From assembly GCA_020634435.1 (NCBI GenBank), contig JACKBS010000024.1, forward strand, positions 1 to 23,507: a stretch of 23,507 bases of DNA, given 5' to 3'. The position numbers and the translations under genes were made by a program. The DNA comes from Ardenticatenaceae bacterium. GTDB lineage: Bacteria > Chloroflexota > Anaerolineae > Promineifilales > Promineifilaceae. Positions 1 to 8,130 of this stretch are shown here, in pieces (position 1 is the stretch's first letter; each line of letters opens with the position of its first letter). The notes below the pieces were generated by a model, which saw only the letters and a list, made by a program, of their open reading frames with translations, ran no database searches and was not told where the DNA came from.

Positions 1-179
1 ACCGATTCGCCCAGATGCGTCTCTGGCAGCAGGCCGATGAGGTCGTAGGTGAGCCAGTCGGCCAGGGCTTGCAGCTGCTGCCACACCAGCAGCCAGATGA
101 TGCCTAGCAGCAGCACCAGCGTGGGCAGCTGCCAGCGCGACTTTTGGGGTGGGGTGAGCGTGATTTTTTGGCTGCTCAT
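1..179 (-). CDS. Permease, N-terminal part (partial)
   Basis: Only the first 59 or so codons lie in the window; the gene runs off the left edge. Translation from the ATG at 179 gives a polar N-terminus, a hydrophobic helix (residues about 18-35, LPTLVLLLGIIWLLVW), then a segment reading YDLIGLLPETHLGES. That last stretch resembles the start of the UPF0718/ArsP-like permeases that export metal(loid)s or other small solutes, where a 'GL.P.SHLGEAV' motif follows the first helix. An AGGAGG ribosome-binding site overlaps the stop of the thioredoxin-like gene just upstream (9-bp gap), so the two are probably co-transcribed. A small CxxC protein followed by such a permease, under an ArsR regulator, is a known operon type. 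Substrate cannot be told from this fragment. The family call is from memory of the motif, not from a search. Confidence 0.6.
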   Translation of the reverse strand, partial: MSSQKITLTPPQKSRWQLPTLVLLLGIIWLLVWQQLQALADWLTYDLIGLLPETHLGES

Positions 180-188
180 GGCAACCTC

Positions 189-434
189 CTAATTTTGGGC
201 AGCTTTAAGCCAGTTGGTGACTTCTTCGTTGCTGGGAATACGGCCGTATGACACCACCTTCCCATCAATGATCAATCCAGGAGTTGACATAACCCCGTAG
301 GACATGATCTGTGCGTAGTCGGTTACCTTCTCAATTTCAGCATCCAGGCCTAGTTTTTCCACTTCACTTCGAGCGATTTGTTCCACACGTTTGCAATTGG
401 CGCAGCCGGGTCCCAGCACTTTTATTTGTAGCAT
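189..434 (-). CDS. Small thioredoxin-like redox-active disulfide protein
   Basis: An 81-residue protein with the fold signature of the thioredoxin_3 / 'redox-active disulfide protein 2' family. A beta strand (IKVLGPG) is followed by the CxxC motif C11-A-N-C14 at the start of helix 1, and later by the cis-proline segment STPGLIIDGKVV. Family members are cytoplasmic and about 75-85 residues long, so the gene is full length. They are thought to pass electrons or thiols to a partner and often sit in ArsR-controlled operons with a permease, as here. An AGGAGA ribosome-binding site precedes the ATG by 7 bp. Two ArsR-like inverted repeats lie 18 and 114 bp upstream and probably control it. The partner and inducer are not known. 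Confidence 0.85.
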   Translation of the reverse strand: MLQIKVLGPGCANCKRVEQIARSEVEKLGLDAEIEKVTDYAQIMSYGVMSTPGLIIDGKVVSYGRIPSNEEVTNWLKAAQN

Positions 435-451
435 CAGATTCTCCTAGATAA

Positions 452-467
452 TTCAACCATCATTGAA
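452..467. promoter_or_regulatory. Proximal ArsR-like operator
   Basis: The inverted repeat TTCAA-N6-TTGAA lies 18 bp upstream of the thioredoxin-like start codon. ArsR/SmtB repressors commonly bind such 12-2-12-like AT-rich palindromes close to the start of metal(loid)-response operons. It shares the 13-mer TCATTGAAATAAT with the distal copy at 548-565, which supports a real repeated site. The regulator identity is inferred from the operon type only. Confidence 0.5.
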
Positions 468-547
468 ATAATGTGCTGAAACTATACGCTTGGGTGAGAA
501 ACGGCCGTAGTGATCTTCGTCACCCGAATCCAATGACGCCCGTCATA

Positions 548-565
548 TTTCAACACTCATTGAAA
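548..565. promoter_or_regulatory. Distal ArsR-like operator
   Basis: Here the inverted repeat is TTTCAA-N6-TTGAAA, with 6-bp arms, the same 6-bp spacer and the same right-hand flank (TTGAAATAAT) as the proximal copy. In the usual arrangement an arsR-type gene would stand upstream of the thioredoxin-like gene; none is present. The insertion-sequence stack begins 60 bp further on, so the regulator may have been lost. Confidence 0.45.
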
Positions 566-578
566 TAATAGATTAAGA

Positions 579-608
579 AAACAGCCCGCCAACGCTGGCG
601 AGCTGTTT
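579..608 (-). terminator. Probable intrinsic terminator (minus strand)
   Basis: A hairpin with outer arms AAACAGC/GCTGTTT and inner arms GCCA/TGGC around an ACGC loop. Read on the minus strand it is followed by TTTTCTTAAT, which fits a rho-independent terminator. It would stop transcripts arriving from the IS1595 side before they reach the thioredoxin-like gene. On the plus strand only TTT follows, so function in that direction is weaker. Confidence 0.5.
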
Positions 609-627
609 CCACAGGTAATTACAAAAT

Positions 628-1662
628 GGCTCAATATGGGATTCAAGGAGCTACCAGAATCTCAACAAGGGCAGGCAAAAGCGCTTTGCCTCGTTTGCGA
701 ACATTATGGACAAACTCGAAGAATCCCAGATAAATTGGTAACTTTTCCTGTGAAATGCCACGATGCGGACGCAGCCATGACCTTAACAAAGACCAAAATC
801 CCTCAATCGTGTTGGTATGGACTTCATGAAAACCATCGCCATCTTCGTCGCGAGCATATTCACCGTGAGAATGGTTGACGGTTTGATGCCCATAGCCCCA
901 TTCGGTCAACCGATTGTAGATGTTGTATTCGTCGGTAAAGACTTTGCTACCAGCCGCAACAACCTTTTGAATGATAGGTTTGATGCTTTCTTGTTGCACA
1001 TTGGCTAACATTTTGATGATCACCTCACCTTTGCGCTGGATAAGACCTAAAATGGGTGGCTTTTCTTTGGCTAAAGTGCCACGCCCACGACTTCCTTTGA
1101 GCCGATTACGGCGACCCTTTCGACCTTTGGCGACCACCGCCTGTGGATGCCCTTTATGACCGGCAACGACATACACTTCATCGAATTCGACTTCGCCACT
1201 CAGGGTGACTTCTTTTTTTTCTCAACAATGCCTGAACGCAATTGTGTGGTCATTTGTTGGACATCATCCTTGTTGACACCTAATTCGGCCGCAATTTGTC
1301 TGTTTGATAGATTGAGACCCATCAAATACAGACACAGCATCCAGACGCGCAGGGGTTGATGATGCCCCGCGAAGATGGTGTTGGTCAAATCATCGAATTG
1401 CCGGTTACACGCTTTGCATATGTAGCGTTGCCGATGTTTAGAACTGTTATGGAACCCGCGTTTCTTGACCCAGAAGTGGTCACAATGAGCACAATGTACC
1501 CCACTGGGCCAGCGCAGGTTGCGCACCATTTCATAGCATTTCGCCTCATCGATCAAGTTCAGAATGTTTAGCATTGGCAGACCATCCTTGGATTTTGGTC
1601 TATGCTAAAGTGTATTTTTATTTTTTCAACTTGGCTCTGATCCTTGGAATCCATCAAGAGCC
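628..1662 (-). mobile_element. IS1595-family insertion sequence
   Basis: This 1035-bp element is bounded by imperfect terminal inverted repeats. Reading inward, the left end starts GGCTCAATATGG and the right end (minus strand) starts GGCTCTTGATGG. I count about 16 matches in the first 24 positions. The GGC start, length and ISXO2-like transposase fit IS1595. The usual 8-bp target duplication is not visible (TACAAAAT on the left, AAGCGATA on the right), so one flank has probably been deleted or rearranged after insertion. The element lies at the istA-like stub of an older IS21-type remnant. The transposase is split by a frameshift at an A8 run that may be programmed. Confidence 0.8.
643..1574 (-). 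CDS. IS1595-type transposase (two frames, likely -1 frameshift)
   Basis: The first frame (1574-1200) carries an N-terminal zinc ribbon (CAHC ... CKAC, residues about 29-58) and a helix-turn-helix (LSNRQIAAELGVN). The second frame (ending at 643) carries the ISXO2-like DDE/N domain: FDEVYVVAGHKG holds the first Asp, VFTDEYNIY the second, and HTNTIEGFW the Asn/Glu region. The first frame ends shortly after an A8 run, where codons read GAG AAA AAA AAG AAG. Slipping back one base at A-AAA-AAG joins it to ...GAA GTC ACC CTG and restores the expected KEVTLSGEVEFDE linker. The 0-frame stop comes three codons later. Apart from this shift the protein looks complete. The alternatives are a decay mutation or a sequencing error in the homopolymer. 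Confidence 0.75.
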
Positions 1663-1843
1663 AAGCGATAAATGTCCACAATCTTTTTCCTTGTTCCTGC
1701 CATCTCTCCTCCGGCCGTTGGTTGGTTTTGGCCGGAAGGATAGTTGGCGGATGGTGGCTTGTCGAAAGTGGCACATGTTGCCCGTTGAAGGGTGGTACAT
1801 CTTGGCCGTTATTCACTGGCACAGTATAGGGTGTTGAGTGACA
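1663..1843 (-). mobile_element. IS21-type left end with istA-like stub (remnant)
   Basis: On the minus strand, starting at 1843, four related sites are spaced 20, 24 and 24 bp apart: TGTCACT (1843), TGTGCCAGTG (1823), TGTACCACC (1799) and TGTGCCAC (1775). Multiple end repeats beginning with TG are typical of IS21-family termini. A GGAGGAG ribosome-binding site is followed at 1703 by an ATG encoding MAGTRKKIVDIYR, which resembles an IstA N-terminus. The reading is cut after 13 codons by the IS1595 right end at 1662. No istB or right end is present. The left terminus abuts the decayed IS1-like gene, so it probably inserted there. Confidence 0.5.
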
Positions 1844-2070
1844 CGTCCTGCTCAGCGACTTCGACGGGGCCATCAGGACCAGGCAAAGTGGGTGGTAACC
1901 CATCAGCATACACCTTGAGCCAATTGGCAACGGATTGTGGAGCAACGCCGAGATGGCGAGCGGCTTGCTGTTAACTATTGCCATCCAGCACCAAGCGGAT
2001 GGCTTGTTGACGGGTAGCAACCGAGTGGCCAGCGGGCAGTGGCTGGGTTGGCTCGAGGATTTGAGCACTT
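1844..2070 (-). pseudogene. Decayed IS1-like transposase N-terminal fragment
   Basis: One minus-strand frame reads a helix-turn-helix region of the type seen in IS1-family transposases: HSVATRQQAIRLVLDGNS, a stop, then QQAARHLGVAPQSVANWLKV and GPVEVAEQD. An in-frame TAA at 1973-1971 breaks the helix-turn-helix. The fragment ends where the expected 'AE.DELYTF' motif would continue; instead IS21-type end sequence starts. No catalytic domain remains, so the fragment cannot transpose. Confidence 0.6.
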
Positions 2071-2278
2071 TCTCAGAACAAACAAGTTCAACTATTCATT
2101 TTTGGAAAAGTTCAATGTTGAAACTATTCGCGCCATGCATAAATGGTTTCTCTATAAGCAACCAAAAGGATAACCTTCTACGTCTGCCAAAGTTTGTTAC
2201 AGTCTATGCGTCTAAGTGCAATTAAATTATGCTTGCTGAGGTATAGTAGACTTAAAGAGCTAATTTCTTCGTGATAAT
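2071..2278. other. AT-rich intergenic stretch, no gene
   Basis: No convincing coding frame was found. The stretch contains the palindrome TTCAATGTTGAA at 2111-2122 and, nearby, TTCAACTATTCATT and TGAAACTATTCGC. These resemble the ArsR-like operator region left of the IS stack (TTCAACCATCATT ... TGAAACTATACGC, 452-488). It could be a second copy of that regulatory DNA, or AT-rich coincidence. Confidence 0.4.
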
Positions 2279-3673
2279 TCAGTTGGGTATGTCAAACTGT
2301 ACCTCTAAGCCCATAATTGAAAACCCATCCCAAAGCCAACTCTCAGCGCAGTTGGGTCGAGGACCAATAGTCCACTTAAATGTATTATTTCCTACTACCA
2401 ATAATTCTGGATCGATTGGTATTTGAAATGATTTCCATCCCCCTGCAGAACAGGTGCCGGATATGTAATCATACGGGTTAATAACTATGTTGGGGTTACC
2501 ATTAATACTTAGAAGAACTTGACCTTGCAATGGCTTGTGAACTTGTCCAAATAACGTGGGGTTAGGGCCTACATAAGGAAGATCAATACTTATAGTTTCT
2601 GTTTCACCAATCTGGCGATCTCCATTTGCCTCCAGATACACAACATCTCCGGCTTCAAAGCTTTCATATCGGCCAACTACCGGTCCCGAGAAACGAATAT
2701 TATCCCAATGAAATGTGTAAGTATTAAAATTGCCATCCTTCTCAGGCGTATAAGCATGTGTCTTAAAGAGAACCAACCCTCTGTTAAAAGGTAACCCGCC
2801 TGAGACAGCAACCACAAATTCATCGAAAGTTCCATCTTCCTTCTCAATCGCCCAAATCAACTGATTATCTGAAAATGTTAAACGCATCGTTCGGCGAATG
2901 CGTCTATCAAAGTTAGCCGGATCGTTTGGGTAATGCCCTGACCAAAAGTCCCAATCGGATTCTTCAACAAGTATCCCTTCTGGATCAATCGCACCAGTTC
3001 CCACCTGAATGTATCGCTTACTGTTAGCAAATTCGAATACAATTCGATCTTTTGGATAGGTCTCATCAATGGGTAGCCATTCATGAGCAGCGCCGACTTT
3101 TAATTCATCTCGCGGCACGATCATAATTTCAAACCAACTTCGTGAATGATTGCCATTAATATTTACATCAAACTCGAGTACACCGCCCTGGCTAAAATCG
3201 AATTCCTGGCGTGGCCAAAATGCTGTCACCGAATAAGGGGCAATATCCCCCATTGAAGACATCATGTGGTTTTTACAAATAAAAAAGCTTTCATCCGGGA
3301 AACTGCCATTGTTAAGATGGGAAGTAGTGACTAAATGCTGTGGTAATGGACTTATATTGGGATCTGGACCGCTGCAGTCAAATCCATGGTCGGCCAAGTA
3401 TGTGTCGAACGGCTCGAATTGATTATCGCGATGAGTAACTGCAAAATCAAAAATATCGGGTAGCAAAGATTGCGAGGGAGTCGGGGGATCAAAATCAAAA
3501 GTTTCTTCAAACGCCCAGGCAACGCTAGAAAAGTCATTCGAAACAGTGGGAAGATAGATCACCTTAGAATCCTGTGTTAATCCTAATTCTTGATCGCCAC
3601 ATTGGATTAAAGTAATAAGACACGCTAGAAAAAAAACGTTTAATAGTTTTGCGATACTTTTCATTTGTGCCAT
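2279..3673 (-). CDS. Secreted beta-sandwich-type protein, function unknown
   Basis: A 464-residue protein starting at ATG 3673, chosen because GGAG lies 7 bp upstream. An internal Met at residue 4 is an alternative start. The N-terminus has a hydrophobic signal segment (residues 7-24) followed by Cys25. The -1 residue is Gln, so the lipobox (LIQC) is atypical; it could be a lipoprotein or an ordinary secreted protein. The body is rich in alternating strands and aromatic residues, for example GGVLEFDVNINGNHSRSWFE and NTYTFHWDNIRFSGP near residue 320. This pattern resembles concanavalin-A-like or laminin-G-like jelly rolls that bind or cut glycans. I see no catalytic motif and do not recognise a named family. 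The gene is visibly richer in A+T than the right two thirds of the window and sits between IS remnants, so it may have arrived with them. The GH51-like gene downstream is another exported glycan-related protein. Confidence 0.7.
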   Translation of the reverse strand: MAQMKSIAKLLNVFFLACLITLIQCGDQELGLTQDSKVIYLPTVSNDFSSVAWAFEETFDFDPPTPSQSLLPDIFDFAVTHRDNQFEPFDTYLADHGFDCSGPDPNISPLPQHLVTTSHLNNGSFPDESFFICKNHMMSSMGDIAPYSVTAFWPRQEFDFSQGGVLEFDVNINGNHSRSWFEIMIVPRDELKVGAAHEWLPIDETYPKDRIVFEFANSKRYIQVGTGAIDPEGILVEESDWDFWSGHYPNDPANFDRRIRRTMRLTFSDNQLIWAIEKEDGTFDEFVVAVSGGLPFNRGLVLFKTHAYTPEKDGNFNTYTFHWDNIRFSGPVVGRYESFEAGDVVYLEANGDRQIGETETISIDLPYVGPNPTLFGQVHKPLQGQVLLSINGNPNIVINPYDYISGTCSAGGWKSFQIPIDPELLVVGNNTFKWTIGPRPNCAESWLWDGFSIMGLEVQFDIPN

Positions 3674-4142
3674 TCTTCTCCTTTTTTACCAAACAGCAAG
3701 CACAACAAGTTCAAACTCCCCAAACCCATGCAGTAACTCCTCTCAGTTTGGGAAGATCAATATTTATGATTTATGATCATGATACAAATTACAAACTTGA
3801 CTATCAATAGGGGTCAGCAAGGTTTTACGATTATATCAAATTAGGTATGTTTACTTATGTTAATAGAATTGTTTAATCCTAACAGGCTGCACTGTAGAGA
3901 CAAACCAATTTTGTTTATATAGGAAAAATGGACTATTTTTAAAGAATTCATGTCGATCTTTCACTATAGAACGAACCTTTCTAGGCAGTGGTTAGCTCTT
4001 AACCTTGCCAGAGGTACTTTCTTACTCATTCAAGCATTACCCTCAAGAAAGTTGCATTGAGTAGTTTAGCAGGTCGCGAAAGAATTCCACCAATGATAAA
4101 CTAAATTAATGCGAAATTTAAGAAGGTTATCAAAAAAATATC
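3674..4142. other. AT-rich intergenic region, no gene seen
   Basis: This 469-bp AT-rich stretch lies between the start of the secreted protein gene and the left end of the IS4/IS701-like remnant. No frame resembles a known protein, and no clear hairpin-plus-T-run or tRNA was found. It presumably holds the promoter for the minus-strand gene at 3673, but I could not pick one -35/-10 pair with confidence. Confidence 0.5.
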
Positions 4143-5294
4143 CTCATGTTACGCGCTGAGTTAGCGTAAAGGTTAACATAATTACAAAACTCAGGTCTCA
4201 GAGAATATGATGAACTACCAAATCCTCGACCTGTATTCTGACTACTTGTTAAGCTCATTTGGCCAAACAACTGCCACTGGCTTGGCCAAATTGGTTGATG
4301 GTTAAATCAGCCATGACCAGATAACGCGGATGCTCGGCAGCGAGAAGCTAACATCCCAGACATGGGGGAAACGGGTCAAACCACAGGTGCGTCAGATTCA
4401 GCAGGAAGATGGTTTCGTAGGCATTGACGATTCCATTGCCGAGAAACCCTTCACTGATGAAAATGAGATCATCTGTTGGCACTATGACCATGCCAAAGGC
4501 GTGACGGTTAAGGGCATCAACTTCGCGAGCGCTCTGTACGAAGCGCAGGGCGTTATCTTGCCTGTCGCTTTTGAACTGGTTGCCAAAACAGAAACCTTAC
4601 CTTGACCCCAAGACAGGTAAGGAAAAACGTAGAAGCCTGAGACCAAGAATGAACGATATCGTCGGATGCTCCAAGCCGTTTGTGACAATCAGATACCTTT
4701 CCGCTATGTGTTGAATGACCTCTGGTTTGCCTCGGCAGAGAACATGCACTTTGTCAAGCTAGACCTGAAAAAAGAGTTCATCATGGGTCTCAAATGCAAT
4801 CGCAAAGTTGCCTTGTCCGGGGCAGATAAGGCTGACGGACGGTATCAATGGATTGACCAACTGGACCGACCAGAAGGCACGACCCTCATCATCTATCTGG
4901 AAGGTGTCTCCTTCCCATACAGCTCATTCGCCAAGTCTTCACAAACGAAGATGGTTCTACCGGCGTACGTTATCTGGTTACCAGTGACTTAACGCTGAAT
5001 GCCGACCAAATCATCACAATCTACCAAAGACGGTGGAAAGTGGAAGAGTATCATCAGTCGCCCAAGTAGAATGTGGCGTTAACCAAATCACCCACGCGAA
5101 CGGAAACAACCCAAACCAATCATTTTGTGGCGGCGTTGTGGTCGTTTGTCAAAATTGAGTTGTTAAAAGTGCGAACCAAGAAAACCATTATCAGTTGAAG
5201 AGTCAGTTGTATTTATCTGCTTTGCAACAGGCTTTTCATGAATTGCGGCAGCTCAACCTGTTTCTCTGGTTGATGCCCCGTTGCGTAACATCAG
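4143..5294 (+). mobile_element. IS4/IS701-like insertion sequence (decayed)
   Basis: The element is bounded by a 12-bp inverted repeat with one mismatch: CTCATGTTACGC at 4143-4154 and GCGTAACATCAG at 5283-5294. It is 1152 bp long and is filled by one broken DDE transposase gene. The right repeat overlaps the last codons of that gene. No target duplication is evident. The family is judged from transposase motifs recalled from this group; a database comparison would be needed to separate IS4 from IS701. Confidence 0.6.
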
Positions 5295-5301
5295 TGAGTA
5301 A
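4207..5301 (+). pseudogene. IS4/IS701-like transposase pseudogene
   Basis: Pieces of one transposase can be followed across frames. They are MNYQILDLYSDYLLSSFGQT at the start; ISHDQITRMLGSEKL; DDSIAEKPFTDENEIICWHYD around the first catalytic Asp; RYVLNDLWFASAENM around the second; and IYQRRWKVEEYHQSPK carrying the glutamate. Damage is heavy: TAA at 4303-4305, two frame changes between about 4595 and 4665, another near 4925, a TAG after HQSPK (probably from CAG), and a further shift near 5200. The ATG at 4207 is the natural start. The protein cannot be made in full, so the copy is dead. Confidence 0.8.
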
Positions 5302-5337
5302 TTGTAAATTAGCTGAAATAATGCTAATCAAAGTAAC

Positions 5338-6253
5338 TGAAACTTTTCAAAGTGGAGGAATCGTGCATCATAGATAAAAACCCGACCAAAGGCGATATCT
5401 ATGAGCACGATCCTACCAGTATAACCAAAGAGCAGTTCGAGCAACACATTCGGCCATTTATCACGACCGCCCGGCGCGGCTACGAATGTCAGATTGATTT
5501 GTACAAAGTGTTTAACTACATTCTCTACCGTTATCACACTGGCTGTCAGTGGCAATCGCTACCGATTCAGCCTGATGCCCAAGACCCGTCTCGCAGAGAA
5601 ATTAGCCCTGATGCGGTAGCCTACCACCATCGTAAATGGAGTCGAGATGGCAGTTACGAACGTATTTGGCAAGGTAGCATCAGGACGATTATCGATGACC
5701 TGGATTTATCGGTGCTCAACCAGGATGGCAGTCATGCAATCGCCTAGAAGGGAGGCGAATCGGTTGCCTACCAGCGGCGCAAGCGAGCTAATACGACCAA
5801 CATCCTGCCCTTTACCGAGCGCAATGGTTACATTGTGGCCTCGACAGAGTTGGTAGCGGGCAACCATAATGACGCTTGGAATCTAAAGAGCATTTGCAAA
5901 CGGCTATCAAGCAAATGAAACAAATCGGGTTGAAGGTGGCTGGTGCGTATTTCAATGCTGACCCTGGTTTGACACTAAAGCTGCGCGCAAGACCTGCTTC
6001 AATCATGACATCGTTCCTAACATCAAGGAAAACAAGCGCAATCGCAAGAAAACGAAGCGTGGTCCGAAACGATTGTTTGATGAAACCGTATACAAAGACC
6101 GCTTTGCCAGCGAACGCAGCTTTGCCTGGATTGATAAATTCCGAGGCTTGTTGTTAAGATTCGATAGAGAGGATGCTAATTTTCTGGGTGGTCACCATAG
6201 CCTTCGCGATGATTAATCTGCGCCATGTGTTGGCACCGCTCTAATAAGTTTCA
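5338..6253 (+). mobile_element. IS5-family insertion sequence (decayed)
   Basis: A short inverted repeat, TGAAACTTTT at 5338-5347 and ATAAGTTTCA at 6244-6253 (one mismatch), brackets a broken IS5-type transposase gene. Its left end is only 43 bp from the right end of the preceding IS remnant. No target duplication was found. The exact outer ends are uncertain by several bases. Confidence 0.55.
5352..6244 (+). pseudogene. IS5-family transposase pseudogene
   Basis: The N-terminal part (EQFEQHIRPFITTARRGYE, then LYKVFNYILYRYHTGCQWQ) is the DUF4096-like domain of IS5 transposases. The DDE part follows as LNQDGSHAIA (first Asp), GYIVASTELVAGNHNDA, AGAYFNADPG and FAWIDKFRGLLLRFDRED, ending MINLRHVLAPL. 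Breaks: TAG at 5745-5747 just after the first catalytic Asp, frame changes near 5880 and 5970, further shifts near 6020 and near 6200. The GTG at 5352 is only the first in-frame start, so the true start is uncertain. The copy is non-functional. Confidence 0.8.
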
Positions 6254-6341
6254 TTTAGTTCATCGAAAAAGGTGCTTATTTATGTATCAGATTGCCCCAA
6301 ATTTCTATTCAGACTTAAGAATCCACAGACAGGATTGAAAA

Positions 6342-8081
6342 ATGAAAAACAAGAAAAGCTGGATGCTAACCCTATTTCTTTTTCCGGTTTTTATCATCGG
6401 TTTTGGTAGCGCTTGTCAGCCTTCAAGTCATGTTGAAAGCAACAATGAAGTTACTACAGAAATAAACTTTGAGATGAATGTTGAAGATGAACTATCAGAA
6501 CTCCCCACCATACAGTCGGATGCGGACGGAGTCCATGAGGATAACGTTCTTGAAGCACCTATTCTGGAAGAAACGGCCTTGTCTATCTTTACCGTTGACC
6601 CAGGTAATGCAGGTGCACAAATCAATCCATATATTTTAGGTACGAATGTGCCCGCTTGGTTAGCTAGCGACAGAATGGACAATGTGACTTTTCAAGCTCA
6701 TACTTTAAACGCTGGCGTCAGCCTGATCCGCATACCGGGTGGCAGCTGGAGCAACTACTACGACTGGCTGGCCTGCGAACGCGGTGGGGAAGGTATCGAC
6801 GAAACGGCCGAATGTTACTGGATCTGGGCCGCACGCCCCACCGACTTTATCAATTTTCTACGCGACACCGGCTTGGAAGGTATGTATACCATCAACATGA
6901 ACGGCACGGCCAAAGAAGCCGCGGCCCTGGTCGCCTTCTTCAATGGCTCCGTGGACGATGACACCGTGATTGGAGTAGACGTGCGCGGCCGCGATTGGGG
7001 CACGGTAGGCGATTGGGCCACGCTGCGCAGCGAAAATGGCAATCCTGAGCCGCTTGGCCTTCGCTATTTTGAGATCGGCAACGAAATTTATGGCGGCAAG
7101 GGCGGCATGGGCACGGACTGTGTTTCCGGCTGGGAAGACGTGTGGACCTGCGACGGCACCGAGTACGTCAACGGCATTGGCAGCGGCAGCGAACGCAAAG
7201 AAGGCTTCTTGGAATACCGGGAAGCCATGCAAGCCGTTGATCCCAATATTTTAGTCGGCGCGGTGGGCATTACTTACCAGGATGAATGGAGCAACTGGGG
7301 CAACGAAGTGATTGCCGCGGCTGGCGACGTGATGGACTTCTACATCATCCACCACTATGGCTTTTTTACCCCGCCAGCCACCTTTGCCGAAGCGTTGGCT
7401 GAACCCACCAAAACCTGGCCCGCCGTCATAGCTGATGTGCAGGCTGCTTTTGATGAATATGCCAACGGCCGTTCCGTCCCCGTGGCCATTACCGAATACA
7501 ACCTCTTTTCGGTACAGGATCAGGACAATGGCCAGCTCATGACTCGACTGGTCAACGCCCTTTACACCGCAGATACAGTTGGGCAAATGATGAGCAATGG
7601 CGTCCAGATTGCGGCCCAATGGGACCTGGCCAATGGGCAGGCAGGCAACGGCTCCGATTATGGGTTGATTCACGCCGAAACTTACGATCCATATCCACAG
7701 TATTACACCTATGTACTTTGGTCGCGATTCGGCGCTGAGATGCTGCCCGTACTCAACCCGCTCCCGGCTGACACCACATTGTCAATTTATGCCGGTCGAA
7801 TTGACGAAAATACCGTCTCGATTTTGGCCATCAACAAAACGGCCGATCCGCTCGAAACAGCCATTCAGCTAGAAAACAGCCCAGCCATTGCCAGTGGCCT
7901 GGTGGATATCCTTACTGGCGATTCGCTCGAAGCCACAGCCATTACCTTTAACGGCAACAGTTCTCCAGCAGCTGATTTCTCGGACGCCCCCTCCGAGCCA
8001 TTGACCATAAACAGCGATCCTTTTACCTTTACATTTCCACCTTATTCAATTACATTGTTACGGTTAAAAACAGATTCGTAA
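6342..8081 (+). CDS. GH51-like alpha-L-arabinofuranosidase, lipoprotein
   Basis: This 579-residue exported glycosidase begins with a signal peptide ending in GSAC, so Cys25 is the likely lipid-anchored residue. An acidic low-complexity linker (about 30-85) follows. The remainder is a clan GH-A (beta/alpha)8 barrel plus a C-terminal beta domain. The acid/base is probably Glu248 in FEIGNEIYGG and the nucleophile Glu385 in VAITEYN. RIPGGSWSNYYDW near residue 128 matches the GH51 'R.PGG...Y.W' region. Enzymes of this family release arabinofuranose from arabinan, arabinoxylan or arabinogalactan outside the cell. An AGGA site lies 7 bp before the ATG. Downstream membrane-protein and glycosyltransferase genes suggest a polysaccharide locus. 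The first 125 or so codons are clearly richer in A+T than the rest, with a change near 6720. A related arabinanase-type or other GH-A activity is possible. Confidence 0.8.
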   Translation: MKNKKSWMLTLFLFPVFIIGFGSACQPSSHVESNNEVTTEINFEMNVEDELSELPTIQSDADGVHEDNVLEAPILEETALSIFTVDPGNAGAQINPYILGTNVPAWLASDRMDNVTFQAHTLNAGVSLIRIPGGSWSNYYDWLACERGGEGIDETAECYWIWAARPTDFINFLRDTGLEGMYTINMNGTAKEAAALVAFFNGSVDDDTVIGVDVRGRDWGTVGDWATLRSENGNPEPLGLRYFEIGNEIYGGKGGMGTDCVSGWEDVWTCDGTEYVNGIGSGSERKEGFLEYREAMQAVDPNILVGAVGITYQDEWSNWGNEVIAAAGDVMDFYIIHHYGFFTPPATFAEALAEPTKTWPAVIADVQAAFDEYANGRSVPVAITEYNLFSVQDQDNGQLMTRLVNALYTADTVGQMMSNGVQIAAQWDLANGQAGNGSDYGLIHAETYDPYPQYYTYVLWSRFGAEMLPVLNPLPADTTLSIYAGRIDENTVSILAINKTADPLETAIQLENSPAIASGLVDILTGDSLEATAITFNGNSSPAADFSDAPSEPLTINSDPFTFTFPPYSITLLRLKTDS

Positions 8082-8130
8082 CTATGCAGCCAATCATTCT
8101 TGCGGGCCATACAGCCCATTCGAGTCTACT

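Noticed and set aside
620..1670. Target-site duplication for the IS1595 element
   Set aside because: TACAAAAT and AAGCGATA flank the element and do not match, even after shifting the ends by one base.
1568..2068. 166-codon minus-strand open frame
   Set aside because: It crosses three different insertion-sequence pieces, and the IS1-like helix-turn-helix is read in another frame.
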